This document shows positions 42,173 to 51,164 of a stretch of DNA of 64,000 bases, in pieces. Under the pieces are notes generated by a model, which was not told the origin of the DNA, ran no database searches, and worked only from the letters and a program-made list of their open reading frames with translations. The position numbers were made by a program, and so were the translations under genes. Position 1 is the first letter of the stretch. Every line of letters begins with the position of its first letter. The DNA is taken from assembly GCA_039621445.1 (NCBI GenBank), contig CP154954.1:20694642-20758641 (forward strand), given 5' to 3'. This DNA is from Euglena gracilis (Eukaryota; Euglenida; Euglenophyceae; Euglenales).

Positions 42173-42669
42173 GTGTTGGCCAGAAGGTTGGCCCCCAGGA
42201 CAACGCAATGAAACAGCAAAAGTGCAATGAACGAAGGGGTGTGCCCCTGCTGACAGTTCACAATTGGGTTGCTCGTCATGAAGTACAGAGCACGCCACTC
42301 CCCAAACATCTTGCCCAAGGAACAGTTAACCTCGCCCCGGAGACCAGCCTGTCAAACTAATTCCCCCCCCCCTATGCCCAACGACCCCGTGGTAGGAGGC
42401 TGACGACATCTATACCCCCTCTCCCCTCCCGGGTCCATTGTTCTCTGTCCCCTTTCCCTTGCAAACTGTCCACAGTCATGAAAAACCTCTGGATGCTGCC
42501 CGGATCTCACATCAGTTTGAAGTCGCTGTCAGATGAAGGAAAATGGTCCAGTTTTTTTTTTTGGCTGTTTTTGAATTTCCTCGTCTTCCCCAACCAAGGT
42601 GGACCCAAAAAACTGCAGTTTTGAAGTGAAATCTTCCTCATTGGACCAGAATGTGTGCAACGTCCAGGG

Positions 42670-43009
42670 CATACCATTTTGTAATGTCTGTCGGGCCACT
42701 CCCCTCCCCCTCGGGGTGACTGACTGGTTTTTTCGGAGAGAATTGGCTGGTTTTGGCTCCAGACCCCCCCCCAGGGTCGGCCAGGAATGGCCCAAAGTGG
42801 CAAACCTGAGCCGAAGGCGCCAGAATTTTTTGGGGGGGAGGTTGGCCAGAATCCATTGTTTTAGGCCATTTTGGCTTGAGTGGCCAAAGTGACCCCCCCA
42901 TTGTTGGAAGTGAGTGACTGGTTTTTGAAAAGTTACGGACTGTTGTTTTTTTTTTGAAAGTGAAAAGTGACACCCTCCCCCGGGGGGGGGGTCGATAAGC
43001 AATGGTATG
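42670..43009. mobile_element. 340-bp element, CATACCATT...AATGGTATG termini
   Basis: The left end CATACCATTTTGTAATG and right end GATAAGCAATGGTATG are inverted. The flanks GTCCAG and GTCTAG match at five of six bases. It contains GTGACTGACTGGTTTTTTCG and a right-hand GAGTGACTGGTTTTTG, the family core also seen at 7721 and 46994. Confidence 0.68.
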
Positions 43010-43099
43010 GTCTAGAATCTTCCGAGTCTTCTAAAATTTATGGGTGGCAGTAAAAGTGAGAGTCGTTTTTAGAAAGGAGCACGGTTTTTTTTTAAAAAA

Positions 43100-43445
43100 A
43101 ATTGGTTGTTGGACAGAGGGAGGGTGCATATATGGGGGCATTTCCTCCTCAAAGATACTTATCGCCGGATGGCAGTCTTGTTTCGACTTCCATCATGTCA
43201 ATCTTCTGGCACCGCTGGAAGGGAATTGCCGCTTTGCTGTGTCGCTGTGCCACACGGGTCAAATGGTGGAGTTCAAGTTGCTGCTCACCTCTGCTACCAT
43301 CTTTTAGGGACATCCATTCTGAGGGGGATCATTTTTTTCTGATCCAAAGGAAAGAACCATAGAAGGTGCATTTGCATTTGCTCGTGTGGTAACCCGTAAA
43401 GGAACAGTATAGTAATAATAGTAGCGGTAGTAATCATGAAGGAAC
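43100..43445. repeat. direct duplication, first copy
   Basis: About 340 bases, from TTGGACAGAGGGAGGG to GTAATCATGAAGGAAC, are repeated at 43665-44058 with roughly 85 percent identity by eye. Both copies contain the SPRY last exon and about 180 bases downstream. A GTAGTAATCATGAAGGAA tail ends both. Confidence 0.9.
43176..43265 (+). CDS. SPRY domain last exon (copy 2), first of two duplicates
   Basis: After CGGATGGCAG exactly 30 codons in phase 0 read FHHVNLLAPLEGNCRFAVSL, then CHTGQM, and end at the donor ATG|GTGGAG. It aligns with QDSTLRFGVSLCGAGQR of copy 1, the closing SPRY strand, and both donors fall at the same codon. Phase fits the exon at 42008. A second copy lies about 600 bases downstream. 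The frame beyond the donor stops at 43305. Confidence 0.62.
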
Positions 43446-43664
43446 AATTTTCAAAGCCTCCCTACCCATCCCTTGCTGACAGGTATATCGTTGGGACCTT
43501 GGCTAGAAACTCAGGGTGAAATTGAATCCAACGAACCCCTATGTCTAAGTCTAATTGCCCAAAATGCTTTTTGGGGGGGCTTTGGGCAGGGTATTAAGTG
43601 AGCATTGGCTTTTTTTTTGGAACTTTTCTGCCAGTACCCATGTCCCCCCGGCTGCTCCCCGGTC

Positions 43665-44058
43665 GTTGGACACAGGAAGGGGTTGTATATGTGGGGGGCA
43701 TTGAAAATTTCTCTTCTGGGGACATTTTCTCCCGAAAAATGCGGCAGCTTCATTTTGCATAGCCGGATGCAATCTTTTTTCAACTTCCATCATGTCAATC
43801 TTATGGCACCGCTGGAAGGGAATTGCCGCTTTGCTGTATCGCTGTGCCATACGGGTCAAATGGTGGAATACAAGTTGCTGCTCACCTCTGCAACCATCTT
43901 TTCTTTTGCAACCATCCATTCTGAGGGGAGCATTTTTTTTTCTGATCCAAAGGAAAGAACCAAAGAGGGTGCATTCTCATTCGCTGGTATGATAACCCAT
44001 AAAGGAATTGTGTAGTAAAAATAGTATTAGTAGTGGTAGTAATCATGAAGGAATATTT
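43665..44058. repeat. direct duplication, second copy
   Basis: Second copy of 43100-43445. It carries extra bases before the exon (CTTCTGGGGACATTTTC) and a longer T-run after it, relative to the first copy. Confidence 0.9.
43773..43862 (+). CDS. SPRY last exon, second duplicate, acceptor altered
   Basis: Encodes FHHVNLMAPLEGNCRFAVSL, then CHTGQM, nearly identical to the first duplicate, with mostly synonymous differences. The acceptor of the first copy, ATGGCAG|TCT, is here ATGCAA|TCT, so the AG is lost. The nearest upstream AG (CATAG) would shift the phase. The frame is open from 43605 through to a stop at 44013, so an extended read-through exon is possible. It is either an inactive duplicate or an alternative exon with a new start. 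Confidence 0.45.
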
Positions 44059-44443
44059 CTCAGAGCGTTGAAACCTGACTTTTTATTGATGTTATTTCCC
44101 CCTGGTGTTATTTGTATAATATATACATATAATATATGTATTTATTATTATAATATTTAATAACCCCCCCCAAACAACACCCCTACGGTGTGTTATTTGG
44201 GCACCCGAACCAAGGCCCCAGGGGGGGGGTGTTATTTGGGGGGGTGTTATTTTTACATGGAAAACCAAAGGAAACCAGGGGCGCTCGAAATCAGCCCCCG
44301 TGAGGGGGGGGGGTTATTTGGGGGGGGGGGTTGGGAGGGGGTTTTACATATAAATATATAATATATATACATATATATACATATATAGGGGGGGTTATTT
44401 GGGGGGGTTGGGAGGGGGTTTTACATATATATGTGTGTGTGTC

Positions 44444-44482
<39 letters not shown>

Positions 44483-44640
44483 ATATAGATAATATAAAAA
44501 AATATAATGTTATAATTAATATATATAATATTTTCGGGGAAAATTAGTTGAGTGGGTCCCCCGCCTCCGGGGCGACCCCAGGGGGTGGGTGGGTGGGGGG
44601 GGGGGACCGCCCCCCCGGTCTTTAAAAAAACCCCTGGTCG
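44059..44640. repeat. AT and GT microsatellites with GGGGTTATTTGGGG repeats and a truncated element
   Basis: AT repeat (44105-44160), then inverted AACCCCCCCCAAACAAC and GGGGTTATTTGGGG blocks (44163-44420), GT repeat (44428-44478) and AT repeat. At 44545-44637 is the right part of a CAGGGG element (ends TTTAAAAAAACCCCTG). Confidence 0.82.
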
Positions 44641-45113
44641 CAGAATTTAAGGATTTTAAAAGGCTGTCCAACGTATAAATACATGGTTTGAAAAAGGGTA
44701 CACCTCCGTGACAGAGGGGTACAAAAAGCATGGACCGGTATTTCGATATTGCACGTTCAAATGGTGGTTGGAAGGCTGCCCATCTGATGTTCAGTGATGA
44801 ACCGACGTGCTGTCCCCTGAGTTGAGAAGCTTTGGGGGGTGAACCTCTGTAATGACTTTTCCTGTTTTCAGTTCTCCGGAGAAACCGTGCCTGAGCTACG
44901 ACTTGGCTGCGATTCTTCCGGTCGACCAGGTTGTTTGGTTCCCCATTCCCCTGCAATGCAATGCATTTGCACGCGGTTGTGGGGGGGGGGGGGTGTTCAG
45001 GGACTTGCCAAGGCTTGTTGCATGACGTGCAAAGTCCAAAGTACAAGGTGGCGTTCTGCGGGCAGGCAGGAGGGGGTGCAATTTAGCCAACCCAAGTCCA
45101 AGGGGGTGGGAAC
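44641..45113. other. no supported gene
   Basis: Open frames on both strands at 44840-45120 have no motif. Confidence 0.4.
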
Positions 45114-45440
45114 AGTCAATCACTTAGTCACTAGCCGACCCCCCCCCGGGGGGTGACTGGTTTTTTTCAGAGTGACTAACTGGTTTTTGGCCCGGACCCC
45201 CTCTCTCCCACGAGGGGGGGGGGGGGCAAAAAAAACAAGTGACCCGGCGCCCAATGGCACCGGAAAATTTTTGGCCTTTTTTCACGTTTTTGGTCAAGTT
45301 TCCTTTGAATTCCAGAGTGGCCGACCCCCCCCCCGGGGGGGGTAGTGACTGACTGGTTTCCCCAAAAACAAGTGATTGACTGGTTTTTCGAAAAGTGGAG
45401 TGACCCCCCCTCCCCCAGGGGTCGGTAAAAAATTCTATGG
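45114..45440. mobile_element. GTGACTGACTGG-family elements, tandem or nested
   Basis: Two sets of GGTGACTGG and TGACTGACTGG cores with C/G-tracts, ending GTCGGTAAAAAATTCTATGG as at 17.03 kb. Exact termini unclear. Confidence 0.5.
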
Positions 45441-45666
45441 GTGGGAATTTCATGGTGACCTGCTGAAGCGGCTGGCTCCCTGTCACTGCACGCTCGAAGC
45501 TTCACGGAGCACAACACACACAGGCACACACCACACACATACAACACACACCCACGCAAGTACCGAACTCAGGTCACACATCCAAGACCAATCGGAAAGG
45601 CAACTCACAAACGTCTACCTGTCTACCTGGGGGGATTGTCTCAGACAGTCTCCCCCCCCCCCATAG
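45441..45666. other. intron; CACACA-rich
   Basis: Loose ACACAC repeat (45510-45555) and a C-run before the acceptor CCCATAG. Confidence 0.5.
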
Positions 45667-45845
45667 GTGGTGCCCTGCCTTATGCCCTTGCCCTCAGATG
45701 TGCTCAGGACCAACGCACCCACGACCCCAAACGACCTGGCCCCAATCAGCCGACCACACCCTTGGGCGAGGGTGGAGGACCCGCAACCGGCCAGAACGAC
45801 GCAGCGGTCAAATCCCCCACACAGGGCGTGTCATGCGCCGTGGGT
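45667..45845 (+). CDS. possible linker exon after SPRY copy 2
   Basis: In phase 0, as left by the SPRY last exon, the frame reads VVPCLMPLPSDVLRTNAPTT, then Pro-, Asn- and Arg-rich residues, and stays open to 45876. It occupies the same place as the exon at 4512 in unit 1. No domain. A second frame is also open, so only position and phase favour it. Confidence 0.3.
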
Positions 45846-46006
45846 TGGGTTCAACAAGAAGCGTGTCTGGGGCTGAAGTGGAGTTGATCCTGGGTCTCAT
45901 TTGACGGGGTGTTTGTTTGGAGCACGCAATTTCCAAATGTGGGGGGGGTCCCAGGGTAACAGGCTTCTTTTGTGGGGGCAGCAGTTGGCCCCAGCTGGGA
46001 CCCGAA

Positions 46007-46309
46007 CAGGCTTGCGCTTAGTCGGGTGCCTACCCCACGGGGGGGGGTGCTAGGGGCAGGCACCCCATAGCACCCGATCCGACCCCCCCCCCCCGGGGGG
46101 GGGGAGGGCTGCCTGCCCCTAGCAGGCCCCCCCCTCCGCCCCCGGCGCCGAAGGGGCCGGGGGCCCGGAAATGGCCATTTCAATGAAAATTTTCTGGGTC
46201 CGGCCCGGACCCCTATCCCCCCCGGGGGGGGGGTGTGCCTGCTAGGGGCAGGCACCCTATAGCACCCACTCCCCCCTCCCCCCCCCCCCCGGGTGGTAAG
46301 CACAAGCAT
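46007..46309. mobile_element. 303-bp GCTTGTGCTTA element with perfect 9-bp target duplication
   Basis: The left end CAGGCTTGCGCTTAGTCGGG and right end GGTAAGCACAAGCAT are inverted. The flanks GGACCCGAA are identical (45998-46006, 46310-46318). The interior has the repeated palindrome TGCCTGCCCCTAGCAGGC and GGCGCCGAAGG. A second copy is at 48215. Confidence 0.85.
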
Positions 46310-46530
46310 GGACCCGAAGCTGACCACCAACGGTGGGGGGGGGTGCCTGTCATTTCACCCCAGAAACGGGTCGCGCAGCTTGTTGGGGACATGGCTGCCC
46401 CAGACCGATGGCTCCTGTCACAACACAGAACCAAAGGGCATTTTCAAATCCCCCCCTGCCACACCTTGACGGTTTGTCGCGCCATCCAGTCGCGCGGGTG
46501 TTCTGTAGCGGGGGTGCCCTGCTGCCGCAG
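46310..46530. other. intron before alpha exon (unit 3)
   Basis: No exon seen. It ends with CTGCTGCCGCAG. Confidence 0.5.
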
Positions 46531-46601
46531 CCGGCGGGGACTGGTGCTCCATCATGGGCCACCGAGTGCTAATGCGCAGAGCGGAGACGATTCAAGGGAT
46601 C
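46531..46601 (+). CDS. Mind-bomb-type SH3 repeat, exon alpha (unit 3)
   Basis: After TGCCGCAG the frame reads GGDWCSIMGHRVLMRRAETI and ends ATC|GTGGTC in phase 0. G-H-R-x-L-M-R-R-A-E-T-I-Q is identical in unit 1. The downstream beta exon begins EGHAG in phase, which fits the G-H-G-G turn between helix and second strand in Mind bomb SH3 repeats. That match is the main reason to prefer SH3_15 over a generic Tudor f label. Confidence 0.6.
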
Positions 46602-46993
46602 GTGGTCGCATGCACATCCATCACCACCCCCGAAAAGACTGCAGTCTCCTCGGTCCACAGAAGGCCTCCTGAACCAAGGGAGGGGCTGTGGACGCCCCTT
46701 CGACAGCCCAGGTTTGATGACTCATGTAGTTGGAGGTTGGGGGGGAATGGAACACATCTATACACACATATATTTGTTTGTATATTTATTTTCTACACCC
46801 ACAGCGGATCCACATTCTGCGGGGTCAATTTCTGGCTGAAAAAGAAAAAGCACCCGTTGACTGGGGGCTCCCCACATCAAATTAAAACTTTCATTCCCAC
46901 GTTTGGATATTTCTGACGCTCCGGTGTACACAGTCCTAGGGAATTAATATGTCATCCTTTTGATGCAAAGTCCTGGTGTGCGCGGGTAGCTAG
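46602..46993 (+). other. intron between alpha and beta (unit 3), left part
   Basis: No coding signal. AT-rich to the left edge of the element at 46994. Confidence 0.5.
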
Positions 46994-47254
46994 CATACCA
47001 TTGCTTAACACCTGTCCCATCCCACCCTCGGGGGGGGGGGTGACTGACTAGTTTTTTAAGAGTAATTGACTGGTTTTCTGGCCAAGAGCCCCCCCGGGGG
47101 GTGGGGTAGGCCCGAAAATGAACAGGTGGCTGGCCCGGCGCCAAAGGCGCCGGAAATTTTTCGGGTTTTTTGAGACTTTTTGGCATTATTGCCTTGCCAA
47201 CGCAAGGATGGAAAATAACCCCCGGGGGGGGGGGGGTCGCTAAGCAATGGTGTG
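46994..47254. mobile_element. 261-bp CATACCATTGCTTA element abutting the beta exon
   Basis: Termini CATACCATTGCTTA and TAAGCAATGGTGTG match at 13 of 14 bases when inverted. Flanks are GTAGCTAG (46986-46993) and GTAGGAAG (47255-47262), six of eight bases alike. The right flank provides the acceptor GTAG|GAAGGG of the SH3 beta exon. Inside are GTGACTGACTAGTTTTTT and GGCGCCGGAAATTTTT. Same family as 7721 and 42670. Confidence 0.75.
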
Positions 47255-47258
47255 GTAG

Positions 47259-47429
47259 GAAGGGCATGCGGGGTCACCGCCGGCGGATGCGGTGCGGCTG
47301 GCCCCACTCGCATCCAAGCAGGGCACTGTGACGCGGTACGACGCCACAGACCGTATGTGCCTGGTGGAGTTCAGCAGCTCAGAGTCGCACTGGGTGCCGC
47401 GGGCCACGTTCAACGTGGCCCTCGATTGA
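47259..47429 (+). CDS. Mind-bomb-type SH3 repeat, exon beta with stop (unit 3)
   Basis: Starts in phase 0 at GAAGGGCAT and reads PADAVRLAPLASKQGTVTRY, then DATDRMCLVEF and HWVPRATFNVALD, with a stop at 47427-47429. P-A-D-A-V-R-L-x-P-L-A-S-K-Q-G-T-V is shared with unit 1 almost exactly. Its acceptor lies in the target duplication of the preceding element. See unit 1 for the stop-codon argument. Confidence 0.7.
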   Translation, partial: EGHAGSPPADAVRLAPLASKQGTVTRYDATDRMCLVEFSSSESHWVPRATFNVALD

Positions 47430-47861
47430 AGCCACATCGAGCTTTCCTGCGTTGCCGACAGCTTCCCTTGGTGTTCTGTTCGGCGTTGTGGTTTCTCATG
47501 CTTCAAAATCTGTTGGGGTCCTGCCACGGAAAGTGTCGGGTCCCTGGCAAACTCTCTACTCTTCATTCATAGGATCCAGTCAGGTAGTTTGGGTGTTTGT
47601 AGTTTGTGTGGGGAGGGGGTTGTAATTCGACATTTGTGCATACCTGAAAGGTCCTCCCCAAATCTTTGCCAGGGGCCATTGCGAGAAATATTTGGTGTCT
47701 CAAGGACAAGGGAATTTTGCTGTGTGGCCATTGTGTGAGGTGACGTTTTTTTGGGGGGGGTGCTGTTTTGGATGCCTCACCACTGCTCGTTGTGTCAAGA
47801 CGAATGGTTTTGCTGTTTCATCAGTCATTTCCTGATCCCCACCCTTTCTTTGTGGCTTCAG
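47430..47861. other. intron or intergenic between beta and gamma (unit 3)
   Basis: No exon seen. A G-run at 47753 and CT-rich sequence precede the acceptor TGGCTTCAG. Confidence 0.5.
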
Positions 47862-47910
47862 CATAGGCGGTGGCAAGTACACTCGTTGGCACGTTGGTAC
47901 CCAGGAGTCT
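47862..47910 (+). CDS. short conserved exon gamma (unit 3)
   Basis: Reads GGGKYTRWHVGTQES and ends at TCT|GTGACA. Y-T-R-W-H-V-G-x-Q-E is identical in all three units. The start phase equals that of unit 1. Function unknown. Confidence 0.52.
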
Positions 47911-48600
47911 GTGACAATAATAACAATCAGTAACATGAGTCATTGTGTTATTGTCACCAGTAAAAGGGGTACTCTGAGAAATCAATTATTGGTGTGTCCC
48001 ATGACTCACACAAAACCTCTGGTTTTATTTCCCGTTCTTCGAACCAGCAACTTTCGGTGTTTGGAAAAGTTATCCGGTTTCTTGCCGCCAATGGTATGGT
48101 CAAGGGAACCTGGCGGTTCCCTTGACCCTGGCAGTGACTTGGAAGGGGGCAAGCCCACAAAAAAATTACCATTAATCTCCCTTTTTTAAGGTGATACTGC
48201 TCAAGGGTCCAAAACATGCTTGTGCTCACCGACCGGGGGGGGGGGTGCTGTAGGGTGCCTGCCCCTAGCAGGCACACCCCCCCGGGGGGGGGGGATAGGG
48301 GTCTGGGGAGGACCCAGCAAATTTTCAAAGGCCATTTTCATTAAAAATGGCCTTTTCTGGGCCCCTGGCGCCAAAGGCGCCGGGGTCGGAGGGGGGTGCC
48401 TGCTATGGGCAGGCACCCCCCCAAAAGCCTACCCCCCCCAGGGGGGGTCGGATCAGGTGCTATGGGGTGCCTGCCCCTAGCACCCCCCCCCCGTGGGGTG
48501 GGCACCCGACTAAGCACAAGCCTGGTCCAAAAGCAATAGCCAAAAAACCTGGCAGGTGGGGGGAAGATGCTTCCGGTAGTTTGGCACCGCACCGAGTTAT
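47911..48600 (+). other. intron with element (unit 3)
   Basis: Contains an inverted AGGGAACC/GGTTCCCT pair (48103-48126) and the element at 48215-48533. No exon seen. Confidence 0.5.
48215..48533. mobile_element. 319-bp GCTTGTGCT element with perfect 9-bp target duplication
   Basis: The left end CATGCTTGTGCTCACC and right end GACTAAGCACAAGCCT are inverted. The flanks GGTCCAAAA are identical (48206-48214, 48534-48542). It shares TGCCTGCCCCTAGCAGGC and GGCGCCAAAGGCGCC with the copy at 46007. Confidence 0.85.
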
Positions 48601-48826
48601 TTGGCGGGGGTTCCGATCCTGCTGGGCCGCCACCACCGCCCTCCTGCACGCACCCACGTCGTCCGCGGCAAGACGTGGCAGTGGGGCGACCAGGACGGGG
48701 GGGTGGGCAACGTCGGCATCGTGACGGAGGTGGACCTGGATGGCCCGGAGAACGTCCGGGTCTGCTGGCCGATTGGACCCGGCCAGCACCCCACGGCAGG
48801 AAGACCGGAAACCTTTCACCGTGCAG
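48601..48826 (+). CDS. MIB/HERC2 domain exon (unit 3), uninterrupted
   Basis: The frame reads HVVRGKTWQWGDQDGGVGNV, then IVTEVDLDGPENVRVCWPIG, and continues to a donor GCAG|GTCGCT. This is the best match to MIB/HERC2 in the window, with intact W-x-W-G-D-Q-D-G-G and V-x-V-x-W. There is no insertion at G-I-V-T-E, where unit 1 is split. The acceptor is not clear, so the start is approximate. The domain closes with the exon at 50074. Confidence 0.78.
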
Positions 48827-48859
48827 GTCGCTTTTGGGTGTGAGCACCTGTGACTCACC

Positions 48860-49126
48860 CAGGGGTTTTTTTTAGTCGTGGACCCCCGGGGGGGGGGGGG
48901 GGTGGGTCCAGCCGAGCCCCCCCCCAGGGGGGTCCCCCCAGGGGCCAGTGGGATATACTTTTTGTCACTGAAGGCGCTGAGAATTTGAAAAGGGTGCTAT
49001 TTTCGGCATTTTCGGCGATTTTTGGGGGAAAGTGGGTGGGTCCCCCGGGACCAACCCCCGGGGGCGGCCCCCCCAGGTGGTGAGTGGGTGGGGGGACCCC
49101 CCTCACCCCGGTCTTAAAAACCCCTG
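48860..49126. mobile_element. 267-bp CAGGGG inverted-repeat element with 8-bp target duplication
   Basis: Starts CAGGGGTTTTTTTTAGTCGT and ends GGTCTTAAAAACCCCTG. Flanked by GACTCACC (48852-48859) and GACTCGCC (49127-49134), one mismatch. It lies just downstream of the MIB exon. Confidence 0.86.
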
Positions 49127-50073
49127 GACTCGCCCCCAACCCGTATACCTCAGTGGTTCCATATTATACCCCCCTGCAAGCTCTCGGTGACAGAGCTCTC
49201 TGGCTCACCGTGTTTTCAGCTCCGCAGAAAGTGGGTGTGGATTGCACGCTGTAGTCCACTCACTATCCACAACTCCGGCCCCCGCACTACAGGACACAGA
49301 ACGCAACGGTTATGGCAGCCGTGTGCAATGGTCACCCGATGCACAATTCCACGATCTGACGATCTGACATCAGACGATGTGTGACTCTCGCACGTATGCG
49401 CAACCAGAAGCGCACACAAGGGGCGCTGTGAGGAGATCCATTGCACCGATGCGCAACGGCAGCACTTAAAAAAAATTGGACTTTTATTTGTGGGCTGGAA
49501 TGTGCAGGGTTCGATATATGAAGGGTGTATATTGTATGTTGTAAAGGAACTCCCCTCCTGCTGGACTGAAGGGGGACTGACTCCCCCTTCAGTCCAGCAG
49601 GAGGGGAGTCCAATTGAAGAGGGACTGAACCCTCCACCTGCAAAGGAGGGTCCTGACCGACCCCAGGGTCAAGAGGTCATTTTTTTGAAAGTTTATATGC
49701 CAGAAAAATTTTTAACACTAATTTGCCCCAAAAAGTACCATTGTCACTCTCAAAGTTTCATTCTAAGTCAACATGGCTTGCGCATCCACAACAAGTAACA
49801 AATTGATGACGTATAATAGCATGTCAGTTGGTCACACAACTTAGAATTGGCAAAAAAAAACACTGCAGTTGTTGCATATGTGCAACGTTTAATGATGAAG
49901 ATTTGTGCAAATCTGCAGTGGGATGACCTCGTTTTCAAATCTAGTGTTTCGGGTGCATACACACAGGGTGCATATATGTGGCCCCAAACATAAGCGGGGA
50001 GGCAACGAAACAAGTGACAAAAGATGGCTGCTGTGTTTCCTGAGGTTTAACTTGTTTTGGGCGAATGTGGCAG
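49127..50073. other. intron within MIB/HERC2 (unit 3)
   Basis: Contains a CAGGGTTCGATATA element start at 49505 with a perfect internal hairpin at 49549-49609, and AT-rich sequence. No exon seen. Confidence 0.5.
49549..49609. repeat. perfect 61-bp hairpin
   Basis: ACTCCCCTCCTGCTGGACTG and its inverse, arms of about 28 bases around a short loop, inside a copy of the CAGGGTTCGATATA family. Confidence 0.9.
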
Positions 50074-50192
50074 GTCCCCTTGGGCGGTGCTGCTCCCAAC
50101 CGTTTCAACAACGCGAATTATCGGCAGACCGACCTCTGGTATGCTCAGGGACAACGGCCGCGCTCGCAATCCCCTGGCAAAGCCTCAGCACC
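50074..50192 (+). CDS. MIB/HERC2 domain, last exon delta (unit 3)
   Basis: After GAATGTGGCAG the frame reads RFNNANYRQTDLWYAQGQRP, then SQSPGKASAP, to a donor GTATTC. N-x-N-Y-R-x-x-D-L closes the MIB/HERC2 fold. The Q-T-D-L-W-Y-A and S-P-G-K-A-S strings are identical in unit 1. Its start in phase 0 does not match the end drawn for 48826, so that donor may be wrong. Confidence 0.68.
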
Positions 50193-50570
50193 GTATTCCG
50201 CATCATTTGTTTCGGCGCTTTGTTTCTTTCATTTTCAGCATGGCTTTTTGTTGATTTCGATCTGGAAGGTATGTCCACAGAAGGAATCATCGCACAAATA
50301 TCATTTTTTGTGGGTATATGACGACTTTGGATTAAAAGTGGGGCAAATGGTTTTCTTTGCCATACCACCCCTTTTTAATTGCAAAAATGTGGTGTGCAAG
50401 GTCGGCACCTAAAGAAAACATCAGTTTTCATTAAGAAGCTGGGCACATAACCCCCCCCCCCCGTTAAGAAAACTAGACCCTGCGTGGACCGGTTGGAGGA
50501 AAATCCAAGGTTAAGAGCCCCTTCGTTTAAGATTCCCCCCTGACGGTGCCACAGTCAATGTTTCTTTCAG

Positions 50571-50777
50571 AACGGCTTGTCTCCCGGAACCTTGACGTGG
50601 TCACCAGGGAAACCACCCATCTCCTCATCCGGGATGGGGTCTGTGAACGCCTGCTTTTGGTGGCTGAGGCTTGCCCGCGGCCCCAGCGACACCACAATGA
50701 ACCGCACCGGGGCCGACAGTGCGATTGGCCTGGGGGCTCTGGAGCATGGAGTTGGCATGGCTGCAATGGCAATGTGA
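50571..50777 (+). CDS. unassigned exon after unit 3
   Basis: A good acceptor (TGTTTCTTTCAG) opens a frame of 69 codons to a stop at 50775. It includes CFWWLRLARGPSDTT, resembling SWLGLRLGGGPVTT of the exon at 9908, which holds the same position after unit 1. A different frame is also open. Function unknown. Confidence 0.38.
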   Translation, partial: NGLSPGTLTWSPGKPPISSSGMGSVNACFWWLRLARGPSDTTMNRTGADSAIGLGALEHGVGMAAMAM

Positions 50778-51164
50778 AATGTACATGCGTCACAACCCCC
50801 CAGGGTCCTCTACCATCTGTCACCTCTGACCTGCCCCCTTTTTTTTGAAGAATTTCCATTTTTTTGTTGAAACTAACACATTTCCAAGTTGAAAAAAAAG
50901 CTTTCCATTTTTATCCAACTTTTAATCGCAAAATTGTAAAAACCCGCATGATTTTTGTGTCCTCCATGGGGTTAGAAAATGTCAAAAAAATTCGCTGAAC
51001 CCTGTAAATTGTTCACTTGTCCCGTCCTTGCTGCATGGGACTTGTCACCTACCTGTGCACTTGCTGACTTATCAGGTGCATTTTCCCGGGGAGGAGGAGT
51101 ACCCCTTGTCCAAGAGACACTGTTTTGTTGACAGCACCCCCTGTCAACGGCTTGCTTCCTAAAC
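50778..51164. other. intron; no supported exon
   Basis: A- and T-rich. Nothing recognisable. Confidence 0.5.

Noticed and set aside
48341-48858. Minus-strand open frames of 130-168 codons over the MIB exon
   Set aside because: The + strand frame carries the MIB/HERC2 signature; the minus frames are mirror images of its codon bias.
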